In this document: positions 56,193 through 64,000 of the stretch, piece after piece
Position numbering within the stretch: position 1 is the first letter of the stretch
Layout of the letters: every line of letters begins with the position of its first letter
Assembly: GCA_036376245.1 (NCBI GenBank)
Contig: DASVAS010000093.1
Coordinates: forward strand, 62,001 to 126,000
Direction of reading: 5' to 3'
Source: DATARR01 sp036376245
GTDB lineage: Bacteria > Acidobacteriota > Thermoanaerobaculia > Multivoradales > UBA5704
Length of the DNA: 64,000 nt
The notes under the pieces: generated by a model
What the model saw: only the letters and a program-made list of their open reading frames with translations
Databases searched by the model: none
What the model was told of the DNA's origin: nothing
Translations under genes and position numbers: made by a program

Positions 56193-56373
56193 GACCGCGA
56201 CAACGCCTTGACGCCTCCGCCAGGAACCAATATCCTGGCTTCCGGCGTGCAGGCCGCCCCCCGTCCGCGGGAAGGACCGAGTCCACCTGACCGAAGCTGA
56301 GAATCAAGGTTCCACGGAACCTCCTTTTCGCCCGATGACAGCGGACCCGGGCGGCAACTGAAGGAGGTCCGTC

Positions 56374-57567
56374 ATGCCCGAGCGTCACTTCCCCGTCCGT
56401 CCCGATCTCACCCAGCTCAAACATCAGGCGAAGGATCTGCTGCGCGCCACCCGGCAGAGCGATCCATCCGCGAAGCTTTCCGACGCCCAGCACGCGCTCG
56501 CCCGTTCCTACGGCCTCCCGAGCTGGCCGCGCCTCGTGCTCGCCTGCCGGATGACCGACGCCATCTGGTGCGACGACGTCGAGGCCGTCCGCGAGCTGGT
56601 GTTGAAAAATCCCCGGCTGCTGCACGAGGACGCCCGCGGCGTGGAGGGCAACTGGGGGCCGCCGATGTCGTACGCCGCCAACCTCGGCCGCGACAGGATC
56701 ATCGCCATGCTCCGGGACCTCGGCGCGACGGATCTACAGTTTGCCTTCGACCGGGCGTGCCTTCAGGGACGACTGGAGACCGCCCGGCAGCTCTACGCCA
56801 TGGGGGCGCGTCCCGCGCCCGATTCGGTGATGGGCCCGGCCGAGACGCAGAGCGGCGCCGGGATGGAGCTGCTGCTGGAGCTGGGCGCCACGATCAGCGA
56901 CGAGCACGGCGACCGCCTCGCCCCCGTCGCCATGGTCCTCCAGACATACTGCCGCAATCCCCAGGGAAAGCATCGATGCCTGGAGCTGTTCGCCGAGCAC
57001 GGCATCGAGCTGCCGGACACCCCCACCATGGCGGTGCATCGCGGCCGGATCGATCTGCTCGCGGCGCATCTCCGCCGCGATCCCGATCTCCTGAGCCGGA
57101 CTTTCTCGCACCAGGAGATCTATCCGCCCGAGCTGGGTTGTGACGCCGACGAGTCGCTGGCGCTGCACGGCACACCGCTGGCGGGCACGGCTCTCCTCCA
57201 CCTGTGCGTGGACAACGACGAGATCGAAATCGCCCGCTGGCTGATCGAGCGTGGCGCCGATCCCAACGTGAAGGCTGAGATCGACGCCGAAGGTTTCGGC
57301 GGCCATACGCCGCTATTCGGCTGCGTCGTGTCCCAGCCCTACCGGGTCGGCCTGCGGCGGGACGACGCCTTCGCCCGCCTGCTGCTCGATCACGGCGCTG
57401 ATCCCAACGTCTCCGCCTCCCTGCGGAAACGGCTCCGGTTCGTCGAAGACGAGTCGATGCACGAATACCGGGACGTCACGCCGCTGGCCTGGGGCCGGCG
57501 GTTCCACGATCAGACCTGGGTGAGCCAGCCGGTGATGCGGCTGCTCGCCGAGCGCGGTGGACAATAG
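56374..57567 (+). CDS. Ankyrin-repeat protein
   Basis: A 397-aa protein with a short basic N-terminus (LTQLKHQAKDLLRATRQ) and ankyrin-type repeats. Clear units include WCDDVEAVRELVLKNPRLLHE, LLHLCVDNDEIEIARWLIERGADPNV and FARLLLDHGADPNVSA. The N-terminal segment is also seen in other bacterial ankyrin proteins with a LKHQAKDLL start. No signal peptide, so probably cytosolic protein-protein interaction. The ribosome site AAGGAGG is 5 bp from ATG. Confidence 0.87.
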   Translation: MPERHFPVRPDLTQLKHQAKDLLRATRQSDPSAKLSDAQHALARSYGLPSWPRLVLACRMTDAIWCDDVEAVRELVLKNPRLLHEDARGVEGNWGPPMSYAANLGRDRIIAMLRDLGATDLQFAFDRACLQGRLETARQLYAMGARPAPDSVMGPAETQSGAGMELLLELGATISDEHGDRLAPVAMVLQTYCRNPQGKHRCLELFAEHGIELPDTPTMAVHRGRIDLLAAHLRRDPDLLSRTFSHQEIYPPELGCDADESLALHGTPLAGTALLHLCVDNDEIEIARWLIERGADPNVKAEIDAEGFGGHTPLFGCVVSQPYRVGLRRDDAFARLLLDHGADPNVSASLRKRLRFVEDESMHEYRDVTPLAWGRRFHDQTWVSQPVMRLLAERGGQ

Positions 57568-57592
57568 TAGGATTGCAAAAGGAGGAAAATCG

Positions 57593-58546
57593 ATGACCCC
57601 AACAGCCGCCTCGCGTCAGGAGCCATGGCCGAGCCTGCCTCTCGAAGCCTGGATCGAGACCTGTGAGACCCTGCACTTGTGGATCCAGATCGTGGGGAAA
57701 GTCCGGCTCGCCCAGAGTCCCTGGGTGAATCATGCCTGGCATGTCACGCTGTATGTGACATCCCGCGGGCTCACGACATCGCCGATCCCGCACGGCGACC
57801 GGACCTTCCAGATCGATTTCGACTTCGTCGCGCACCAGCTCGTCGTGCAGACGAGCGACGGCGGCACCGGCGGTTTTGCGCTCGAGCCCCAATCTGTGGC
57901 GGTGTTCTACAAACGTCTCATGGCAGAGATGGAAAAGCTCGCGCTGCCGGTAGACATCCACCGGTATCCCAACGAGATCGCCGAGCCCATCCGCTTCGAT
58001 CAGGATGAAACTCACCGGGCCTATGATCCCGAGTATGCCAACCGTTTCTGGCGCATCCTTGTGCAGGCGGACCGGGTCTTCAAGGAGTTCCGCGCCCGGT
58101 TCATCGGCAAGTGCAGTCCCGTGCACTTCTTCTGGGGCGCGCCCGACCTGGCCGTCACCCGCTTTTCCGGACGGCGGGCGCCGGAACATCCGGGCGGCAT
58201 CCCCCACCTGCCCGACTGGGTGACGCGGGAAGCCTACTCCCACGAAGTCAGCAGTTGCGGGTTCTGGCCCGGTGGCGGCCCGATCCCCTATCCCGCGTTC
58301 TATTCCTATGCCTATCCGGCGCCGGACGGATTCTCGACCGCGCCCGTCAAGCCGGACGCCGCCTTCTACAGCGCCGATCTCGGCGAGTTCCTACTGCCGT
58401 ACGACGCCGTCCGCCAATCGGAGTCTCCGGACGAGACGCTGCTCGACTTCCTGCAATCGACGTACGAAGCCGCGGCGAATCTGGCGCAGTGGGATCGCGG
58501 CTCCCTGGAACGTGTCCACGATCCGAGGAACGCGGACCGGCCTTGA
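57593..58546 (+). CDS. DUF5996 family protein
   Basis: A 317-aa protein recognisable by its DUF5996 stretches: WPSLPLEAWIETCETLHLW, VGKVRLAQSPWVNHAWHV, and the C-terminal FWGAPDLAVTRFSGRRAPEHP. No catalytic function is established for the family. I start at ATG 57593 (after GGAGGAAAATCG), 36 bases after an alternative in-frame start inside the ankyrin gene. It ends 23 bp before the convergent CHAT gene. Confidence 0.85.
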   Translation: MTPTAASRQEPWPSLPLEAWIETCETLHLWIQIVGKVRLAQSPWVNHAWHVTLYVTSRGLTTSPIPHGDRTFQIDFDFVAHQLVVQTSDGGTGGFALEPQSVAVFYKRLMAEMEKLALPVDIHRYPNEIAEPIRFDQDETHRAYDPEYANRFWRILVQADRVFKEFRARFIGKCSPVHFFWGAPDLAVTRFSGRRAPEHPGGIPHLPDWVTREAYSHEVSSCGFWPGGGPIPYPAFYSYAYPAPDGFSTAPVKPDAAFYSADLGEFLLPYDAVRQSESPDETLLDFLQSTYEAAANLAQWDRGSLERVHDPRNADRP

Positions 58547-58569
58547 AAACCGCGCCCTTCCGGCAGCTC

Positions 58570-61500
58570 TTACCGCGCATCCCCCACCAACATCCACGCC
58601 GCCCAGACCTGGGCGGGGTCGCCGCGCTCGCGCGAGCGGCGGCGCGCTTCGGTGAGCGCCTGGTCCTTCCGCAGGCCTTTGCCGTCGGGACCGCCCTGCC
58701 GGTAGGCGCGGTAGAAGTCGAGGAGGAAGCGGCGGGTCGCCGGCTCATCCGGCACCTTCCAGCGCGTCGACAGCACCGACGCGGCCCCGGCGATCAGAAA
58801 GGCTCGGGTCAGATCGATCCTCTCGTCGGTCTGCCGCGTCTCTCCCCGCGCCGTGTCACAGGCCTCCAGGGCCACGAGCTCCGCCGTCAGCGGAATGGCC
58901 GCGATCTCCGCCACGCTCAGCCGGCTGTCGTGCACGCCAGGGGTGGGAAGGATTTCCAGAAAGGTTTTCCGCGAATCTCCTGGGGACCATGTGCCGGTCG
59001 TGGAGATCAGGAGGTGCCGGGTATCAGGAACCAAATTCTCGTAATTTTCGAAGCGAGCCTCGGTCGGCCGGAACGCCGCCTTGTCGTTGCCGAAAAGCCG
59101 CGCCACTTCACCGGCTTCCGCCTCCGTGAGCTCCAGCCCACGGCCGGAGGAGAAGACGAGAAATCCATCCTTCGGCTGCGGCTCCCGGTGCCGCTCGCGG
59201 GCGCGGGCGAGAGTCGACACCGAAGGCGCGAAGCTCACGGTCCAGCGCTCGAAGAGAGGCGTTCCGGCGGGATCGACAAGAGTTTCGAAGGGCAGCTCGT
59301 GCAGCGGGCCGTGCGGAACGATCACGAGCGGCCCGCCCGCCGGGAGGCGCGCCACGAAGGGCGCGAGCAGCAGGTCCCACAGCTCGCGGCTTTGTGAGGC
59401 CGTACGCTCCTCGTAGAAGGGGTTTGCCTTGTCGTGGATGTACCGCTGGACGGCTTCGGTCAAGCGGCCTCGCGAGAGATCGATCCGCGCGGTAAAGACG
59501 TCTGTCCCGTCGGCAGGCACGAGGAAGCCGATCAGCTCCTTGTCCGCCGCATAGTAGAGAAGGATGGGACCGGTCTCGCGCGCGGCGGCTCGGATTCCCG
59601 CGGCGTCCAGAGGTTGAGCGGTGAGGAAGGTATTCTGCTCGGCGGCGAGCGTCTGGTATTGGTTCCAGTCGAGCTCGCGGTCGATCCGATTCCGCCGCCT
59701 TTGAAGCTCTGCCAGGCGATCTGCATCGGCAGCCTGCCGGCCCTCGGTCTCGATTTGGGCCAACTCGCTTTCGAGGCGCCGGCGCTCCGCGCGCAAATCG
59801 ATCGCCGCCCCTTGTTTGCCAAACTTGAAACCCACCGCCAGGAGGTCCAGGAGCACGTGGGACCGTGCTTCCTCGGCAGCGGCCAGGGCTTGCTCGGTCC
59901 GCGCCTGAGACAAAAGGACGGGCACCAGAGTGTCATAGGCAGCCGAGATCCGCTCATCCTCTCGCGCCCGCTGCGCTTCGGAGATCCTCTTGGAGCGCCA
60001 GACCGCATGGAGGCGAACAGCCTCACGGGCAGCCGAGACCGCAAGCTCCAGGTTTCCTGAAGAGTGCTCCACCTCCGCCATGACGAGCCAAGCATCCCGT
60101 TCACTGTTCACGGAGCCTCCCTTACGAAAGGCGGCGGCGGCTTGAGTGGCGAGGTTCTTTGCATCCTTCTCGTTCCCCTGACGACTCTGAATTCTTGCCT
60201 CTCCTAAAAGAGTATTTCCAAGTCCTAGAGGGTCCTCGATCTCCTCGAAGAGCTTGTGCGCGCTTCTATAGGCGTCGAGAGCCTTCTCATTGTCGCCCAA
60301 GCGAGAGAGGACATCCGCCTCACCAAGAAGCGTGCTTCCCTCCCCCAATAGGTGCCCGCTCTGCTCGTAGATCTTGTGGGCGCTTCTGTAGGTGTCGAGA
60401 GCCTTCTCGTTCTCGCCCAACTGAAACAGAAGGGCCGCCTCACCAAGGAGCGTGTTTCCCTGGTCTAGTGGGGACCTGACTTGCTCGAAGATTTTGTTGG
60501 CGCTTCTGTAGGCTTCGAGAGCCTTGTCGTTTTCGCCAAATCTAGTCAGGACAGCCGCCTCACCAAGGAACGTGTGCACCTGTCCCTGTAGGAACCCGAT
60601 CTGCTCGTAAAGCTTGCGGGCGGTTCTGTAGGCGTCGAGAGCCTTCTCGTTCTCGCCGAATATTGCCAGAACATCCGCTTCACCGCTAAACGCGTATCCC
60701 TGTCCCCATCGGTCCCCGATCTGTTCGTAGAGCTTGTGGGCGGTTTTGTAGGCGCCGAGAGCCTTCTCGTTCTCGCCTAACATCGACAGGACGTTCGCCT
60801 CACCAACGAGCGCGCGTCCCTGGCTCTCCCAGGACCCGACCTGCTCGAAGATTTTGCTGGCGCTTCTATATACCTCGAGAGCCTTCTTGTTGTCGCCCAA
60901 CTGAGACAGGGCCGCCGCCTCACCAAGAAGTGCGTTTCCCTGGTTGAGTCGGGACCCGGTCTGCTCGAAAATCTTGCGGGCGCTTCTGTATACCTCGAGA
61001 GCCTTCTTGTTGTCATACAACACACGCAGGACGTCCCCCTCACCAAGGAACGTGTACCCCTGTCCCATCAAGGACCCGACCTCCTCATAGAGCTTGCGTG
61101 CGTATTTATATGCGGCGAGAGCCTTCTCGATCTCGCCCAACTTATACAGGACGCCCGCCTCGCCACGAAAGGTGTTCGCCTGTCCCCGTCGGTCCCCCAT
61201 ATCCTCAGAGAGCTTGCGGGCGTGTTTGTATGCAGCTAGAGCCGCCTCATTGTCACCCAACCGAGCCAGGATGACCGCCTCGCCATTGAACGTGAATACC
61301 TGTCCCCGTCGATCCCCGACCTCCTCAAAGAGCTTACGGGCACTTCTAAAGCTCTCGAGAGCCTTCTCGATCTGGCCCAGCGAATACAGGACCTCCGCCT
61401 CACCAAAGAACGTGTATCCCTCTCCCCGTCGGTCCCCGACCTCCTCAAAGAGCTTACGGGCTCTTCTGTAGGTATTAAGAGCCTCCTCTTTCTCTCCCAA

Positions 61501-62214
61501 CCGAGACAGGAGGACCGCCTCACCATGGAACGTGTATCCCTGTCCCCGTTGGTCCCCTATTTCCTCGAAGAGCTTGCGGGCGCTTCTGTAGGTTTCGAGG
61601 GCCTTGTCGTTCTCGCCCGTTGCGAAGAGCCGGGCCGCATATTTGGAGAGGACATCTGCTCTTCCCCTTGTAGCATGGTCCGATGAGGGAAGGCTTGCCC
61701 AGCGAGAGGCGGTTTCGAGCAAGCTCCTTGACTCTCCTCGCCTAGATAACCGATCCAGCCCCGAACCGGCAGCCATGAGGAGCGCGTCTTTCCGGCCGAG
61801 GGCCTCCGCCCACTCAAGCCAGGCTTCTACATAGAGGGTTGGCTCCTCCAGGCTCGTCGCTCGAAGATCGTCAGTGAATTTCTCCGGAAGCCAGACGTCG
61901 ACCTCGGAGAGCGGCCGGGCCTGAAGCTCCCGGCCGATGAGGGCGGCGCGTTCTTCCGGAGGGCTCAGAGCGAGAAGCGTGATCCATTCCGAGACAAGAG
62001 CCTGTTCCTCCTCGGAAGCCGTGGCGAGGACCTCTTCGGAAGGCCGGCCGGAGACCGGGACCAACGGCGGCGGGATCTCGTCCCAGCGGTCGGGCAGGGC
62101 CTTCAACCGAGCTTCCAGACGGGTGGAGATGTCGTCAATGCAGTTTGTTTGAGCCGTTCCCGGGACCGCCACCAGCGCGAAACCGATCAGGAACAGCCAT
62201 CTGCGGAGGCTCAT
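58570..62214 (-). CDS. Secreted TPR-array protein with C-terminal CHAT domain
   Basis: A 1214-aa protein with a signal peptide (residues 1-21), a helical lead region, then 14 consecutive 40-residue TPR units (about 184-743; DNA 120-bp repeats, 59986-61665). The consensus is GEA.VL..LG..EKAL..YR.A.K. The C-terminal ~340 residues are a caspase-like CHAT domain. The expected Cys is present (ALEACDTARGE, Cys1119), but the usual ATHG catalytic His motif reads STTG near residue 1073, so it may be inactive. It overlaps the upstream TolB-like gene by 4 bp (ATGA). An exported CHAT protein is unusual but known in TPR-CHAT proteins. Confidence 0.87.
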   Translation of the reverse strand: MSLRRWLFLIGFALVAVPGTAQTNCIDDISTRLEARLKALPDRWDEIPPPLVPVSGRPSEEVLATASEEEQALVSEWITLLALSPPEERAALIGRELQARPLSEVDVWLPEKFTDDLRATSLEEPTLYVEAWLEWAEALGRKDALLMAAGSGLDRLSRRGESRSLLETASRWASLPSSDHATRGRADVLSKYAARLFATGENDKALETYRSARKLFEEIGDQRGQGYTFHGEAVLLSRLGEKEEALNTYRRARKLFEEVGDRRGEGYTFFGEAEVLYSLGQIEKALESFRSARKLFEEVGDRRGQVFTFNGEAVILARLGDNEAALAAYKHARKLSEDMGDRRGQANTFRGEAGVLYKLGEIEKALAAYKYARKLYEEVGSLMGQGYTFLGEGDVLRVLYDNKKALEVYRSARKIFEQTGSRLNQGNALLGEAAALSQLGDNKKALEVYRSASKIFEQVGSWESQGRALVGEANVLSMLGENEKALGAYKTAHKLYEQIGDRWGQGYAFSGEADVLAIFGENEKALDAYRTARKLYEQIGFLQGQVHTFLGEAAVLTRFGENDKALEAYRSANKIFEQVRSPLDQGNTLLGEAALLFQLGENEKALDTYRSAHKIYEQSGHLLGEGSTLLGEADVLSRLGDNEKALDAYRSAHKLFEEIEDPLGLGNTLLGEARIQSRQGNEKDAKNLATQAAAAFRKGGSVNSERDAWLVMAEVEHSSGNLELAVSAAREAVRLHAVWRSKRISEAQRAREDERISAAYDTLVPVLLSQARTEQALAAAEEARSHVLLDLLAVGFKFGKQGAAIDLRAERRRLESELAQIETEGRQAADADRLAELQRRRNRIDRELDWNQYQTLAAEQNTFLTAQPLDAAGIRAAARETGPILLYYAADKELIGFLVPADGTDVFTARIDLSRGRLTEAVQRYIHDKANPFYEERTASQSRELWDLLLAPFVARLPAGGPLVIVPHGPLHELPFETLVDPAGTPLFERWTVSFAPSVSTLARARERHREPQPKDGFLVFSSGRGLELTEAEAGEVARLFGNDKAAFRPTEARFENYENLVPDTRHLLISTTGTWSPGDSRKTFLEILPTPGVHDSRLSVAEIAAIPLTAELVALEACDTARGETRQTDERIDLTRAFLIAGAASVLSTRWKVPDEPATRRFLLDFYRAYRQGGPDGKGLRKDQALTEARRRSRERGDPAQVWAAWMLVGDAR

Positions 62215-63479
62215 GGCTTCTTCTCCTTGGCCTCGACTTCCGCCAGGTAGGCGAGGCTTTTTCCGTCCGGCTGCCAGGCAGGGATGATGTCGTCCTGCTT
62301 ACGAGCTTGAAGGTCTTTGAGGAGGCGGCCCTTGTCGTCGGCGAGCACGAGGTCCCAGCCCTGGTCCGTGGCAACGTCCTCGAACGAGACGACCGAAGTC
62401 CCGGTCCCGGGGGAGCGGAAGGCGACCTGATAAAGAGTGGGGCTGTAGCCGAGGTTCTGGACCGTGCGCTCGGCGAGATCGATTTGCAGGAACGAGGGCA
62501 GGTTCTCCCCGATTCCAAGACTGAGGGCGAGGATCTGGCGGCCGTCCGCGGAGCTTGCGAGGAGCTGTTGGATGCGGAACGGCAGCACGATGTCGCGGGC
62601 AGGATCGATCTTCCCAGCGGCCCAGAGGCTGAGGAAGGCGACAGGCCTTCCCTCGGCGGATTCCTGGCCGCTCAGTCTCTGGCGGACGAACGCGATTTTC
62701 TCGCCGGAAGGGCCGCCGGGAAGGGCCAGCGGAGCGGCGGCGGAGAGGCCGTCCTGCCCCGGGTCTTGCCAGAGGACGGTGGGCTCCCCTTCCAGCGGCA
62801 CGCGGAGGAGCTTCGACCCGCCCTCGGTGGCGGTCACCACGAGAGTCCGCGCGTCCAGCCAGGCCACGCCGGTCGCTCCCCGGGTGCCGGCGATCGGGAC
62901 GGGCGGCGCGTCTCCGGCCGGATCCAGGCGTCTCACCTCGAACGTCTTTGCTTCGAAGCCGAGAGGACCGCGGTGGCGGCGCAACGCCTGGGCCACGCCG
63001 CTCTTGCCGCAGGCGCCGAGGCGGAAGACCTCCAGAGTGGCCTGCCAGAGCGTGCACGGATCGTCGACCAGCCCGAAGAGAGTCAGGCCCCCCTGCCGCG
63101 AGCCCGGCCGGGAGACGCGCAGCCAGAGCGCCCGATTCCGTGGCAATGAGGTGCCGCTCTTTTCCAGGGCGATGAAATCGAGGTGGTCCTCGACCATGTT
63201 CCGCGCGCCTGCCTTGCGGCTGTCCCTTGCATAGAGGGGGCTCTTGCAGTCTCCCTGGTCTCGCAGGTCGGGCCGGTGATCGCCATTGCAATCCTGCAGG
63301 ATCTCAAGCGTCACCGTCTGCCCCTGCGGGATGCCGCCGACGTCGATCCGCATCGGCTGGTCGGCTTTCTGGATGGCGTTCGGGTCGACCTCGACCCAGG
63401 CCGGTGGCCCCGGATCAGGCGCCTGCGCCGCGGCGAGCAAGATGCAAGCGGCGCCGAGGATCATTAGCACGCGCGACAT
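62211..63479 (-). CDS. TolB-like beta-propeller lipoprotein-like secreted protein
   Basis: A 422-aa exported protein with a signal peptide (VLMILGAACILLAAA), a first domain with Asn/Asp-rich CNGDHRPDLRDQGDC (calcium-loop-like), and a C-terminal TolB/WD40-type propeller (AWLDARTLVVTATEGGSKLLRVPL, IIPAWQPDGKSLAYLAEV). I start at ATG 63479 with AAGGAG 8 bp before. Coupled by overlap to the TPR-CHAT gene, so the two products probably act together at the cell surface. No enzymatic residues recognised. Confidence 0.78.
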   Translation of the reverse strand: MSRVLMILGAACILLAAAQAPDPGPPAWVEVDPNAIQKADQPMRIDVGGIPQGQTVTLEILQDCNGDHRPDLRDQGDCKSPLYARDSRKAGARNMVEDHLDFIALEKSGTSLPRNRALWLRVSRPGSRQGGLTLFGLVDDPCTLWQATLEVFRLGACGKSGVAQALRRHRGPLGFEAKTFEVRRLDPAGDAPPVPIAGTRGATGVAWLDARTLVVTATEGGSKLLRVPLEGEPTVLWQDPGQDGLSAAAPLALPGGPSGEKIAFVRQRLSGQESAEGRPVAFLSLWAAGKIDPARDIVLPFRIQQLLASSADGRQILALSLGIGENLPSFLQIDLAERTVQNLGYSPTLYQVAFRSPGTGTSVVSFEDVATDQGWDLVLADDKGRLLKDLQARKQDDIIPAWQPDGKSLAYLAEVEAKEKKP

Positions 63480-63500
63480 GGAGCGTCTCCTTGGCAACAA

Positions 63501-64000
63501 TTAGAGACAACGGCTGTTCACGGTTTGCGGCGTCAGGGACTGGCTGAGGCATCCCTTGCCGATCGCTTCGACGTCTTCGGGGGCCTTGAAACCGGCGCCG
63601 CCGGGGCAGCCGCTCCCCCACAGGAGCAGCACGGTTCCTTCGGTCGCGTCCTCCGAGACGTTGTAGGCGCAGCACGAGCCCGCCGCGATCGCCTGGCCGA
63701 GCGCCTGGTCGCAGCCGGGCAGGTCGGTTCTCACCGACACCGGCGGATAGCGCACCCCCCAGGTGCTGTAGGCGTGGGCCGCCGGCACCAGGCGGAGGAA
63801 AAACAGCGCGAGGGCCGCGTGGACAGCCACGAGGCCCCACCGGGCCCACGATCCCCGCGGTCCGAGGCCCTGGCTCCGCGCTCCCATCCAGGCCCCGCCG
63901 CCGGCCGCCAGAAGAAGAAAGCCGAGGACGCCGCCCAGACCCTGCCGCCGGCCTTCATTCCTCCGTGTGTCGTTGACCAGCCAGGTGCAGGTCTCGAACG
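63501..64000 (-). CDS. Partial membrane protein (5' end beyond the window)
   Basis: The frame is open to the window edge; the visible 166 codons end at 63501. Two probable transmembrane helices (LGGVLGFLLLAAGGGAWM and WGLVAVHAALALFFLRLV) are followed by a periplasmic tail with a paired-Cys stretch (LPGCDQALGQ, GSCCAYNV, GSGCPGG, KGCLSQ), so seven or so cysteines in all. It is probably the first visible gene of the TolB-CHAT unit. I do not recognise a family. Starting at the ATG 63887 would cut off the first helix, so I treat it as 5' partial. Confidence 0.65.
   Translation of the reverse strand, partial: FETCTWLVNDTRRNEGRRQGLGGVLGFLLLAAGGGAWMGARSQGLGPRGSWARWGLVAVHAALALFFLRLVPAAHAYSTWGVRYPPVSVRTDLPGCDQALGQAIAAGSCCAYNVSEDATEGTVLLLWGSGCPGGAGFKAPEDVEAIGKGCLSQSLTPQTVNSRCL

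Overview
The window is high-GC bacterial DNA with dense, often overlapping genes, many GTG/TTG starts and short intergenic tandem repeats. The gene mix suggests an uncultured or poorly studied Acidobacteriota-like organism (possibly a Thermoanaerobaculia relative): a Rex-linked complex I operon, DHH-CBS-CCA fusion, RND pumps with a DoxX/MauE protein and beta-propeller, TPR-CHAT protein and DUF5996. There is no rRNA or marker phylogeny here, so this placement is tentative. I see no complete prophage, IS element or CRISPR array.

Region 1 (1-15.7 kb) is a housekeeping block, almost all on the minus strand: tatD (cut by the window edge), metG, hslO, larC, radC, a sirtuin, a SDR/thiolase pair, a serine hydrolase, a threonine synthase-like enzyme, a lipoprotein, der and rnr. 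Only speB runs on the plus strand, from a good promoter that would give a nearly leaderless mRNA. A tRNA-Leu(CAG) diverges from rnr, and its -35 box overlaps the rnr start codon.

Region 2 (15.9-18.2 kb) has a polysaccharide deacetylase, a 16-unit array of exactly 20-bp intergenic repeats, and a glycine-rich RRM protein with its own terminator.

Region 3 (18.1-29.7 kb) is a complex I operon, nuoA-E-F-G-H-J-K-L-M-N, ending in rex. The Q-module genes nuoB, C, D and I are all missing. A good Rex operator lies upstream of nuoA, so the operon probably encodes its own NADH/NAD+ sensor.

Region 4 (29.8-34.4 kb, minus strand) holds cca (DHH-CBS-nucleotidyltransferase fusion), a VapBC pair, a secreted protein and rsmD.

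Region 5 (34.6-44.4 kb, plus strand) is an export-like cassette: an RND adaptor, an RND permease, a minimal AraC-type regulator, a 13-bp tandem array, a DoxX/MauE membrane protein, a 71-aa secreted two-cysteine peptide, a membrane-anchored beta-propeller and a second RND permease. I find this the best candidate for an undescribed system.

Region 6 (44.4-64 kb) is accessory DNA: a GYF/TM protein, a cysteine-rich secreted protein with a phospholipase A2-like His-Asp motif, a flavin-dependent halogenase divergent from a methyltransferase, a two-RCK channel with a degenerate pore, an AbrB/Doc toxin-antitoxin pair bracketed by a 36-bp direct repeat, an AAC(3)-type acetyltransferase, an FN3-glycoside hydrolase, a protein with a DUF4157-like motif, an ankyrin protein, DUF5996, a 14-repeat TPR-CHAT protein apparently lacking its catalytic His, a TolB-like protein and a partial membrane protein.
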